The notes beneath the pieces were generated by a model. That model was not told where the DNA came from. It was given only the letters and a program-made list of their open reading frames with translations, and ran no database searches. Of a stretch of 49,824 nt of DNA, positions 44,401 to 48,200 are shown piece after piece. Source of the stretch: Echinostoma caproni (lineage: Eukaryota > Platyhelminthes > Trematoda > Plagiorchiida > Echinostomatidae); contig UZAN01039818.1 of NCBI GenBank assembly GCA_900618425.1, forward strand, positions 1,304 to 51,127, given 5' to 3'. The position numbers and the translations under genes are program-made. Within the stretch, counting starts at the first letter, position 1, and each line of letters begins with the position of its first letter.

Positions 44401-45235
44401 AGTCTCCCCGTTAATGAAAACCATCGTTCAGGAACTGCCATCTTTTTTACCGAATTTTACCCCTAGATTTATGTCAGACCTTTGATTGACCGACTCAGCC
44501 AACATGCAACTTGCTCACAAGTTACGCACTGATTGAAATAAAAGTGGGAAACTAAACATGATCAGCGGTGTGTAATCGCGACTTTCATTGTGATTACCTT
44601 TGACCACAAGATTTTTAAAAATTGTTTATTGAGAACACGGTGTTGATGGGATACCAAGTTTGGCATATCTGTCATAAGTGAACCATGTCATTTTAAGGGT
44701 TGAGCTGGAGGTCAAATACTTGATGCATAGGTCACGTTTGCTAATTTTCATAATCGGTCAGATGAGACAGAATATACGAAAACTGCCTTATGCAATGATC
44801 GCATAAAGGTATATAGAAAATCAAACAGAAGCCTTACTCCAGCTCGGTCTGTGGATCCCCGGACCATCCGAAGTGACTGGTCCTCTTTTTGCCTTTTTGT
44901 TTGTCCATTCCCCCTCTCGACCCATCCCGCTATGACACTACCTCGTTACCCGCAATCAATCCATCCGAACCTTGAATGAACAACTCCATCAATGTATTCA
45001 CCGTCTCAATCACATGTCCCCTGATCATGCGTGCACACACAAACGCACACACACACACGCGCGCGCACGCACATATATGCACTTCCGTCCCGGTGTAGCC
45101 CACGTCTCACTCCTAACCCAACTCTGGCTCTTCTCAGGTCTTTGCGTTCATTGTGGAGCTCCTTCTGTCGTGTGAACGAACTGAACCGAGTTACCGGTGT
45201 GTACGATTTACAACTACGTTTACTAGTCGGTCATG
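660..45235 (+). CDS. unc-104: Kinesin-3 motor, UNC-104/KIF1 type (partial gene, 14 exons)
   Basis: This is a kinesin-3 family protein of the UNC-104/KIF1A/KIF1B type. Members move synaptic-vesicle precursors and other cargo toward microtubule plus ends in axons. Fourteen exons (660-745, 3384-3452, 6101-6465, 9391-9591, 11958-12174, 22744-22948, 24235-24400, 26898-26988, 32816-32946, 35024-35110, 37689-37757, 39674-39964, 41577-41777, 45138-45235) join without breaking frame, all across GT/AG introns, for 2277 nt. The order of blocks matches remembered vertebrate KIF1A: [88 protein letters not shown]. The motor and FHA domains (upstream) and the PH domain (downstream) fall outside the window. 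KIF13 paralogues share several blocks, but the GVYDLQL segment and the spacing fit KIF1 better. Kinesin-3 assignment is firm; the exact orthologue is inferred. Confidence 0.9.
746..3383 (+). other. Intron 1 (2.6 kb)
   Basis: Phase 0 intron from gtgag to cag. It holds only AT-rich sequence, one ambiguous base at 2718, and short unrecognised ORFs such as 1006-1212 on the minus strand. No mobile element could be identified by eye. Confidence 0.8.
3384..3452 (+). CDS. unc-104: unc-104/KIF1 exon 2 (LWENAIYVKEANALSVEL)
   Basis: A 69-bp exon of 23 codons, phase 0 at both ends, between a ttcattcag acceptor and a gtgagt donor. It encodes DQLWENAIYVKEANALSVEL followed by DKQ. This is the direct continuation of QFTSLR in kinesin-3 proteins (DLLWGNAIFLKEANAIS in remembered human KIF1A). 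The match runs end to end with no indel, so no exon is missing on either side. Confidence 0.93.
3840..3995 (+). repeat. Hammerhead-like repeat copy A
   Basis: At 3909-3915 is CTGATGA, followed by a short ACC/GGT stem and then GAAA at 3930-3933. This spacing matches the hammerhead core C3-A9, stem II, G12-A15.1. About 20 nt later GCTTTC could supply U16.1-H17 (cleavage after 3951). The downstream ccagtttttcagctcacgcctcattt recurs in copy C, so this is a dispersed repeat. Stem I pairing is not convincing and stem III is weak, so activity is doubtful. Sm-alpha SINEs of schistosomes carry a comparable CUGAUGAG-UCC...GGA-CGAAAC core. Repeat ends are approximate. Confidence 0.55.
4040..4185 (-). 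repeat. tRNA-headed SINE-like copy B with degenerate hammerhead core
   Basis: Read on the minus strand, an A-box-like TGGCTCAGGGG (4154-4164) is followed 32 nt on by a B-box-like GGTTCCAGCC (4112-4121), a normal pol III internal promoter spacing. Next come CTGACGA (4077-4083), a perfect TCC/GGA stem II with a CAAACA loop, then GGAACAGC where GAAACAGC is expected. The order tRNA head, hammerhead, tail is that of hammerhead SINEs. The A-to-G change in the GAAA box would be expected to abolish cleavage. Boundaries are approximate. Confidence 0.6.
4204..4316. repeat. 47-bp inverted repeat (hairpin) with ambiguous base in the loop
   Basis: Arms 4204-4250 and 4270-4316 are reverse complements with only a few mismatches. 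The loop is about 19 nt and contains an N at 4251. The arms contain gtagcaagcttggattaacc and its complement. It lies immediately beside SINE-like copy B. It could be a foldback element or an inverted duplication. An assembly fold-back is also possible, because the unresolved base lies exactly at the junction. Confidence 0.85.
6101..6465 (+). CDS. unc-104: unc-104/KIF1 exon 3 ([10 protein letters not shown], long insert, VVAIEV block)
   Basis: The largest exon in the window (365 bp). It starts in phase 0 after tgatttttag and ends two bases into an Arg codon at a gtacgc donor. It opens with [16 protein letters not shown] and closes with RTVVAIEVHDLNSGARHYW then SLERF, both highly conserved in kinesin-3. 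Between them lie about 81 residues, rich in Ser, Pro, Asn, Arg and Thr. From memory, vertebrate KIF1A has about 19 there, so this protein carries an insert of roughly 60 residues. The insert has no stop and sits within one exon, so it is coding unless an unseen intron removes it. Confidence 0.92.
6466..9390 (+). other. Intron 3 (2.9 kb)
   Basis: Phase 2 intron from gtacgc to cag. Mostly AT-rich unique-looking sequence with one N at 6740. Nothing else is recognisable except a short GC/CG-rich run just before the acceptor. Confidence 0.8.
9391..9591 (+). CDS. unc-104: unc-104/KIF1 exon 4 ([18 protein letters not shown])
   Basis: The acceptor is the cgcgcaacag at 9381-9390. It was chosen over upstream AGs because it restores [15 protein letters not shown] in exact register with EKLRQRLDLMREMYD of KIF1A. 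The exon is 201 bp and ends after the first two bases of Arg at gtaagt. The middle codes for a variable acidic stretch with EETGAATGPM. The end is [15 protein letters not shown], matching the conserved DPF...PWFRLVGR motif. The acceptor lacks a strong pyrimidine tract because the region just upstream is a GC/CG-rich run. Confidence 0.9.
9592..11957 (+). other. Intron 4 (2.4 kb)
   Basis: Phase 2 intron, gtaagt to ttttatttcag. Around 10375-10420 it has a fragment (cagttcacgcttcatttg, then a cacgatgagttcg segment) that resembles the downstream part of the hammerhead-like repeats. No hammerhead core is visible there. The rest shows nothing I recognise. Confidence 0.75.
11958..12174 (+). CDS. unc-104: unc-104/KIF1 exon 5 (SFVYLSNL, RVAIVDEHSRVCGFIRIAV)
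   Basis: A 217-bp exon after ttttatttcag. The first base completes Arg, and the exon then reads SFVYLSNLYFGTALVQRVAI and a GFIRIAVEPV block, both diagnostic of kinesin-3 ([21 protein letters not shown] in KIF1A). The C-terminal part, with VRLQFDNKTYVET, corresponds to the short KISFDDQHFEK segment. The exon ends in phase 0 at gtacgt. Translation runs open past the donor for about 40 codons into the intron, so the donor rests on consensus and homology rather than on a stop. Confidence 0.92.
13033..13272 (-). repeat. Left inverted-repeat arm of PLE remnant 1
   Basis: This arm is the reverse complement of about 13640-13868. It includes the PLE 3' sequence, among it the complement of ttcaacggcgaactaagtcg with several changes. 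The divergence between arms points to an old insertion. Ends are approximate. Confidence 0.8.
13312..13731 (+). pseudogene. PLE GIY-YIG endonuclease fragment
   Basis: The open frame reads CKICPKRYIGQTGRKFWTRI then REHQSAV, later GHQFDFRPVKII and EFIEARHSSINSMNRHIGLD. The Cys-x2-Cys before YIGQT and the RIREH helix are typical of the Penelope class of GIY-YIG nucleases. These nick target DNA and sit C-terminal to the reverse transcriptase. An in-frame stop at 13309-13311 removes the N-terminal 'GIY' half. The remaining 139 codons are uninterrupted. The last part runs into the right inverted-repeat arm. The fragment cannot be an autonomous element. Confidence 0.8.
13640..13868 (+). repeat. Right inverted-repeat arm of PLE remnant 1
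   Basis: The 3' end of the PLE remnant, overlapping the last codons of the endonuclease frame and continuing into noncoding 3' sequence. It pairs with 13033-13272. The transcript could fold into a long imperfect hairpin around the endonuclease segment. Confidence 0.8.
14926..14940. repeat. Short TG microsatellite
   Basis: An uninterrupted TG run in intron 5. Nearby, 14970-15023 contains an imperfect inverted repeat (gaatgtact ... aagtacattc), and a G-rich run lies at 15041-15052. Confidence 0.8.
16440..16575 (+). repeat. Hammerhead-like repeat copy C
   Basis: CTGACGA at 16492-16498 is followed by G, an ACC/GGT stem II with a CAAACA loop, then TGAAC at 16512-16516 where CGAAA is expected, then CAGC...GTGCTTTC (possible cleavage after 16532). 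Downstream, cttttcagttcacgcttc matches copy A. One A seems lost from the GAAA box, so it is probably inactive. The A/B-box head is not clear in this copy. Confidence 0.6.
18244..19717 (-). mobile_element. Degenerate non-LTR retrotransposon (CR1/Jockey-like), minus strand
   Basis: Read on the minus strand, from the gap edge downward, are: an endonuclease tail (CVNSPDLFHSPKQPTITTSD then YGNILLSP, 19.60-19.71 kb; SDH has become SDY); a linker open frame at 19068-19478; a reverse-transcriptase start with YRP-like and AERFENIMLYRMTAL, then QFAYRSHLSTQDVIAH; LDHANAFGSLDQ in a shifted frame; and ADNMMIGCPF with SLNELHDW at 18.25-18.58 kb, where the catalytic YADD has become HADN. Frameshifts and the lost motif show it is dead. 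The post-RT part may continue to about 17.7 kb. The 5' end is in or beyond the gap. The clade is inferred. Confidence 0.75.
19718..20376. other. Assembly gap (run of N)
   Basis: 659 unresolved bases. It interrupts the LINE remnant on its left and borders a TA microsatellite on its right. Long ORFs translated through it are artefacts. Confidence 0.99.
20377..20416. repeat. TA microsatellite at the gap edge
   Basis: A pure TA run of 40 bases directly after the gap, ending in tacatatgtata. Its true length is unknown because it abuts the unresolved bases, and it may be the cause of the gap. Confidence 0.95.
21862..21903 (-). ncRNA. Hammerhead-like core copy D (best preserved core)
   Basis: Read on the minus strand: CTGATGA (21897-21903), G, a TCC/GGA stem II with a six-base loop, C, then GAAAC (21878-21882). 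All expected core residues up to A15.1 are present. CAGTG and CATTG (one G-U pair) can then form stem III. The residue opposite A15.1 is C rather than U, which would be expected to impair cleavage. No convincing stem I is visible. It is a repeat member in both sequence and context (intron 5). It may be a decayed ribozyme. Confidence 0.5.
22744..22948 (+). CDS. unc-104: unc-104/KIF1 exon 6 (acidic linker)
   Basis: After ctccccactccag, 68 codons plus one base read CLSSYLDNYFRALSEMEVAE and an acidic Glu/Asp/Thr/Pro-rich stretch to FSQATL. The donor is gtaagtg. Its phases (0 in, 1 out) fit the exons on both sides. The segment corresponds to the poorly conserved linker between the FDD and FTFRVTVLQ blocks, so homology alone does not prove it. 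The splice sites, phase and codon composition do support it. It follows the largest intron, which contains a sequence gap, so a further linker exon could be hidden. Confidence 0.78.
22949..24234 (+). other. Intron 6 (1.3 kb)
   Basis: The shortest intron, phase 1, gtaagtg to tattgcag. It contains a C-rich patch at about 23270-23330 and no identifiable repeat. Its ORFs overlap on both strands and look random. Confidence 0.8.
24235..24400 (+). CDS. unc-104: unc-104/KIF1 exon 7 ([14 protein letters not shown])
   Basis: A 166-bp exon after cttgtgtattgcag. The first two bases complete Thr, and it then encodes ENQTHYESVLREQLGNQL and [12 protein letters not shown] ... GFTDVFCQYH (the last His is shared with the next exon). 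This is the counterpart of [16 protein letters not shown]...YADIFCQFNF in KIF1A. It ends two bases into a codon at gtgagt. Confidence 0.94.
24401..26897 (+). other. Intron 7 (2.5 kb)
   Basis: Phase 2 intron, gtgagt to tgtcag. A less AT-rich patch at 24520-24680 has the look of a repeat but I could not assign it. Nothing else is recognisable. The long ORF beginning at 26680 is an accidental extension of exon 8 into both introns. Confidence 0.75.
26898..26988 (+). CDS. unc-104: unc-104/KIF1 exon 8 (FQHRPDEIYCTEPI)
   Basis: A 91-bp exon after gctgtcag and before gtaagt. It reads FQHRPDEIYCTEPIDNPQNG then EPIGVYHTQI, matching FIHRHDEAFSTEPLKN...PPLGFYHVQN of KIF1A residue for residue. It starts by completing His and ends in phase 0. 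Both neighbours are read directly by homology with no gap. Confidence 0.93.
28770..29192 (-). pseudogene. Inverted PLE reverse-transcriptase fragment
   Basis: The minus-strand frames 29004-29192 and 28767-28979 match the PLE reverse-transcriptase palm/thumb consensus (FEEL..CHP.I.FT.E.E..GQLPF.DVLL, and VKSL...A.IC), with a frame change between them. No catalytic YxDD is visible, as the copy starts just after it. Confidence 0.65.
29255..29870 (+). pseudogene. PLE linker and GIY-YIG endonuclease fragment
   Basis: Plus-strand reading: the KKLFINLPF linker strand, KDSLPRLAKSM (cf. KD+LP...S), then CVCSRTYIGRTTRKLSRRIK and EHCPRWL followed by a stop at 29588. The rest of the endonuclease and the 3' end (about 29.6-29.87 kb) are poorly preserved. 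It is a broken copy and belongs to a different PLE subtype from remnant 1 (EHCPRWL rather than EHQSAV). Confidence 0.7.
30319..30620 (-). repeat. Left arm of the 302-bp inverted repeat
   Basis: The reverse complement of 31600-31901. I found no mismatch in reading the arms against each other. It carries the inverted C-terminal codons and 3' noncoding region of the endonuclease. Beyond 30620 similarity drops to weak. The arms are therefore sharply bounded. Confidence 0.95.
31420..31683 (+). pseudogene. PLE GIY-YIG endonuclease (remnant 3)
   Basis: The 87-codon frame contains the full start of the nuclease fold, IYQFYCFCGASYIGHTTRRL, with the paired Cys, YIG and the Arg/His helix (MREHHPTWLSRG). 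It ends in an intact short C-terminus. Upstream, the linker is interrupted by stops at 31336-31420. It is thus a fragment of a dead element even though its 3' half looks young. Confidence 0.75.
31600..31901 (+). repeat. Right arm of the 302-bp inverted repeat
   Basis: Begins within the endonuclease frame (MRESFRRIYSLMGIRSKDAK) and runs through its stop at 31683 and about 220 bp of 3' sequence. The arms are 979 bp apart. Such identity means the duplication is recent, has been corrected by gene conversion, or is an assembly effect. Confidence 0.95.
32816..32946 (+). CDS. unc-104: unc-104/KIF1 exon 9 (VDYLRQQPMIFEVYGH)
   Basis: Preceded by a long CT-rich tract ending in ctattaaacag. It reads FTTSSTLSLVDYLRQQPMIF then EVYGHQTDP, and near its end SPTRYLSR. 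This aligns with [20 protein letters not shown] and the LSPLRPSRR segment of KIF1A. Two GT donors are close (32935 and 32947). The downstream one is preferred because only it splits the Arg codon so that the next exon continues as RFRTLVPP. Confidence 0.93.
32947..35023 (+). other. Intron 9 (2.1 kb)
   Basis: Phase 2 intron, gtaatt to ttttag. On the minus strand around 33660-33690 a B-box-like gagttcgattcc motif is present without a matching A box. The region 34332-34674 is less AT-rich and is open in two minus-strand frames, but I recognise nothing in it. Confidence 0.75.
35024..35110 (+). CDS. unc-104: unc-104/KIF1 exon 10 (LPISSPVPPMKLSNM)
   Basis: An 87-bp exon between ttttag and gtaagt. 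It reads RFRTLVPPTLPISSPVPPMK then LSNMDALN, equivalent to [21 protein letters not shown] in KIF1A. Both flanking introns are phase 2. The proline-rich content and the PVPxxKLS core identify it. Confidence 0.92.
35111..37688 (+). other. Intron 10 (2.6 kb)
   Basis: Phase 2 intron, gtaagt to tttcag. It contains a CT-rich stretch at 36055-36100 and a G-rich run at 36531-36543. No element or RNA gene is recognised. Confidence 0.78.
37689..37757 (+). CDS. unc-104: unc-104/KIF1 exon 11 (DVLVWFEILELDANGE)
   Basis: A 69-bp exon between ttttggtttcag and gtaagtg. It encodes STLVRREDVLVWFEILELDA plus NG, then a split Asp codon. It aligns with [20 protein letters not shown] of KIF1A. Phase 2 introns lie on both sides. 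It is too short to stand out by ORF length. Confidence 0.93.
37758..39673 (+). other. Intron 11 (1.9 kb)
   Basis: Phase 2 intron, gtaagtg to cttctag. An imperfect inverted repeat of about 24 bp (38459-38482 against 38584-38607, around cacacagagatg and catctgtgtg) forms a possible long stem-loop. A B-box-like gttcgagtctc lies at 39181-39191. Nothing else is recognised. Confidence 0.72.
39674..39964 (+). CDS. unc-104: unc-104/KIF1 exon 12 (DUF3694-like block)
   Basis: A 291-bp exon after aacttctag, ending two bases into Arg at gtgagt. It begins YSPVPVDRLDEAPCQGVFLI and continues [46 protein letters not shown]. These correspond to the [33 protein letters not shown] and ILSLNILSSGY..AQDDR blocks of the DUF3694-like region. 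Between HE and VVGR this copy has about 11 more residues than remembered KIF1A (around PTGTEQLLCNTPS). A shadow ORF in another frame covers the same bases and is not coding. Confidence 0.95.
39965..41576 (+). other. Intron 12 (1.6 kb)
   Basis: Phase 2 intron, gtgagt to attcag. AT-rich, no recognisable repeat, RNA or coding fragment. Confidence 0.8.
41577..41777 (+). CDS. unc-104: unc-104/KIF1 exon 13 ([20 protein letters not shown])
   Basis: A 201-bp exon after cctcattcag. It encodes [40 protein letters not shown], then TKDLAMMVFPRESKLSVPR. The EAAWDSS..H.S.LLNRVTP signature is one of the most conserved in KIF1 proteins. It ends two bases into Arg at gtgtgt, next to a TG/CT-rich intron start. 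Confidence 0.96.
41804..41819. repeat. Short CT microsatellite
   Basis: A pure CT run shortly after the intron 13 donor. Confidence 0.9.
42085..42130 (-). repeat. Hammerhead-like repeat relic F
   Basis: On the minus strand, GGAAACAGCTGCGCAGTGCT and the following TCCCAGT match the family's second half (GAAACAGC...GTGCTTTCCAGT). The CTGATGA half is scrambled by substitutions. It is recognised only by comparison with copies A-D. Confidence 0.45.
42290..42345 (+). repeat. Hammerhead-like repeat relic E
   Basis: GCTGACGAG at 42295-42303, a degenerate stem II region, then GTGGAACAGC at 42317-42326. This is the same order as copies B and C, with the same GGAAC change as copy B. Stem II no longer pairs well, so it is a decayed copy. 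It lies 170 bp from relic F in the opposite orientation, as A and B do in intron 2. Confidence 0.5.
45031..45080. repeat. Alternating CA/CG tract
   Basis: A largely alternating purine-pyrimidine tract with CA units followed by CG units, ending in acatatatgc, 58-107 bp before the exon 14 acceptor. Sequences of this type can adopt Z-DNA. Any effect on splicing is speculation. Confidence 0.9.
45138..45235 (+). CDS. unc-104: unc-104/KIF1 exon 14 ([14 protein letters not shown])
   Basis: A 98-bp exon after ctcttctcag, ending one base into Gly at gtgagtt. It reads [20 protein letters not shown] then VYDLQLRLLVGHG. This aligns with [27 protein letters not shown] of KIF1A. It is the last exon I can recognise. 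The next would carry the variable linker toward the PH domain. A CA/CG alternating tract lies 58-107 bp upstream of the acceptor. Confidence 0.92.
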
Positions 45236-48200
45236 GTGAGTTATTTAGGATTTCTTGTTTTCATGTATTTGCATGTGTAGTTCTTAAGTTTTCACTAAAT
45301 TCCAGGAAGACTATTCCACTCTACCCGAAATGATCTGAGTCAGTTTGCATGGGCAGTATATGTGAGCTTCACATTGAATGTGTGGTAGGAAAAGAATGCC
45401 TAGGTTCACCAGTTTTTCACACCTAATGAGCGTGAAATTCCCACTTTAGTGATACAACCACTGGCAGTAACCCAAAAAATATTGCTGCATGTATAGTACA
45501 TCTTTATAATCTGCATCTGCGGGACTATTTTTTTGGACATTCTTATGTGATCAATTTGCAAATCATCGCTATGATTTTCAACCTGGGTGTTCTTGGTCGC
45601 AGCGGCCCCATTTCCCATCACAGGCATCGACCTACTCCAGCATATCGATCTCATGGTCGATCGGAAATCCCTTAGGTTTGCAAACCGCCACACTAATCTC
45701 TCCGTAACCGGTTCGTAGGCTTCAGTGAACTCAGCCACACAGCTAGCTCTACGTCGAACCGATCCATGGAGTTTCATACAACGACCTGTTCGCTACGTTT
45801 CCCACCTCGATGCACTCGTCAGGTCCCATCCCTACGTTGACCACCAACGTCACGCACCAGATCCTCACCAAAGGCCCACTCCCGTGTTCGCAAGCTCACG
45901 GTGTCTGGGACCTACACACATGTCACATGTCACCCGTCTATTCGGAATAAACCGATTTCTGCGGAAACATCCAGAAAGCACTTTGTGGTTTACTAAGCGA
46001 AACTGCAAGTTTTAAGGGATAGGAGTTTGACTGTCGGTCCTCTGAACGCGTGCCGTCGATGACTAACTGGTCGGGATTTAGATCTGAATAATCGTCATCG
46101 ACGATCAGTGTGACCTCAGCGTCAATAACATGGATCACTAGGCTTAGGCCTAACGGTGGACATGAACCGTTGCGTGGGCGAGCCAGACCTTGGCTCGCGA
46201 TAAACTCAACGGTAAAATTCCGCTGAAGTCGTCATGTATGATTAAATGACTTATAGAGGTCTAATCGAAACAGAAGCAAAGGGTCCCTGTGAAACACTTG
46301 TGGGTTGCTATGGGCAACAGCATTTATACTAGAGTAAAGTTTTTTCCAAATACTAATAAACAAGCCTTGGTGAGTCTTTATGGCTGTGATTTTCGTGATT
46401 CATTTGTACTCCTCAGATAGAAAGGTTGAAAAGGTGGCGGATACTTCCATTTCGTCAATAGTGGATCACTTTGGTATACTTGAGAGTCAATGTGGTCTTT
46501 TTTATACACACGATCCCGAACATATGCAGCGCAGTGAGCATTTGATAAATTGAAACTGTCGACTATTTTGGACTTACAAACAGTAAAGGTTTGGGCAACT
46601 ACTTATTTTGTAGGTTACCTAAGATGGAAGTATCTCCGTGCAGTTTATGACGATAGTGACTTATTCGAAAGTGCCAATTTTTGCTTGCGTACTTTCGAAT
46701 AAGTGAGATTCACAGAAAACGGTTTCCTTCGTTGATTTTTATCAGGGTCACACGCTGCATCATTATTTGAAATTAATCTACGTTGGAAAAAAGCATTTCA
46801 TCACGTGATCTCAACACACTCGTACTGACAGTTTTTTGTCTGTGCATATGTGTGCATACATGGATGGATGGGGTGAGAAAGAATGACATAAATTAGCAAA
46901 TGTTCGTACAGTGGGCAACACACACACTCACAATCATACCCTGAGTTCAGTGCAATTTTGAAAATCCCAATTTCGATGAATTTTGAAGACGCTAAGTAAT
47001 CACGCATCAGGTGAGAGGAACAGAATCGGAAAAATCGACATTGTTTCATTGAAGACGTATGACACTTAGACGGGAGGCGGGTGTTCTCGCAAAACTTCCT
47101 GTACACTCAGGTACTGTTTAACCCTAAATTTCTGTGTCACTCGGGGTTCTAGTGGCCCATTCGCAGACTTATGTACGGATAGCCACTGAACAGTTGATCT
47201 GTTGATCTATTCAATTACAATACAATGGGCGATGTACACTTGTGATGCCCTTGACGTCGGTTGAATGATGAGACAATTAATTATCCAGAGGTCTCGAATA
47301 GCTTAGAATTGAAGGAAGCGCTGTGGTTTGAGGCTTGATTGATGTTCACACTTTACAGTAGAGACACACTGTCGAATCGTAAGTTCCCGTTCTATGTGGG
47401 CGTCTACCAGGCCGGTCGCAACGAATAAGGTCTCAAACACCAGCTTGAGTCAGAATTATTAGGATGCGATGTAGAAAAACAGAAGTTCGTCCACAACATA
47501 ATTTGATTCCACCTCTTGAATTTTCATAGTTACTCTGGTCGTGAATGATTCATCAGTTTGAGCCAACAAATGTGACAAACAAATGATCCTACTATTGTTA
47601 TGATTCCAGAAAACGGTGCTAGTTTAGGATAGTTGTTTACGGGGGATTTCAAATGAGCCAGCACCCATTTGACATACATAACACAAAAATCTAATCAGAA
47701 ACATACGATTGCAGTTCCTGGCCACGCGACGGATAATGAATGTGTAAATTGGTAGTTCTTCTTTGAGACCTAGCAAATTTCCCTTAGTGATCTTTTTGAT
47801 TTTTGGTCGTTGGAAGCAATCACCAACTACAACACTACTACTAATTTGATCGACCGACTGACCAATTATTTGATCAAGCAATAAACTGCATTCCTTTTTG
47901 CTTTCAGATAAGTTTAATTGAATACATTTGATTGGAAATACTTGAAAATAAAATCATTAAACAGCATGTTCATCTATATCACGTGTTCAGATATGGGATT
48001 GGAGGAACTAGCCATAAAAACAAACACTACTTAGTACTCGATTGTCAAATAGGTTGTGTGCCTGTGGTTCTGTTCTCATTTTGTTGTCGATGCACACACG
48101 ACCTAGCGCGTCCAATCTCCACTGTTCCGTTCAATTAGTTCCCACTGACAAATTGATGTGTCAGTGATAATCACGATTGACGTTGAGCAGTTGCATGGAT

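Larger units (their letters stand above)
41778..45137 (+). other. Intron 13 (3.4 kb)
   Basis: Phase 2 intron, gtgtgt to ttctcag. It holds a CT microsatellite (41804-41819), two ambiguous bases (42000-42001), two hammerhead-like repeat relics in opposite orientation (42.08 and 42.30 kb), an ATT-rich tract near 44.0 kb and a CA/CG tract near the acceptor. Confidence 0.8.
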
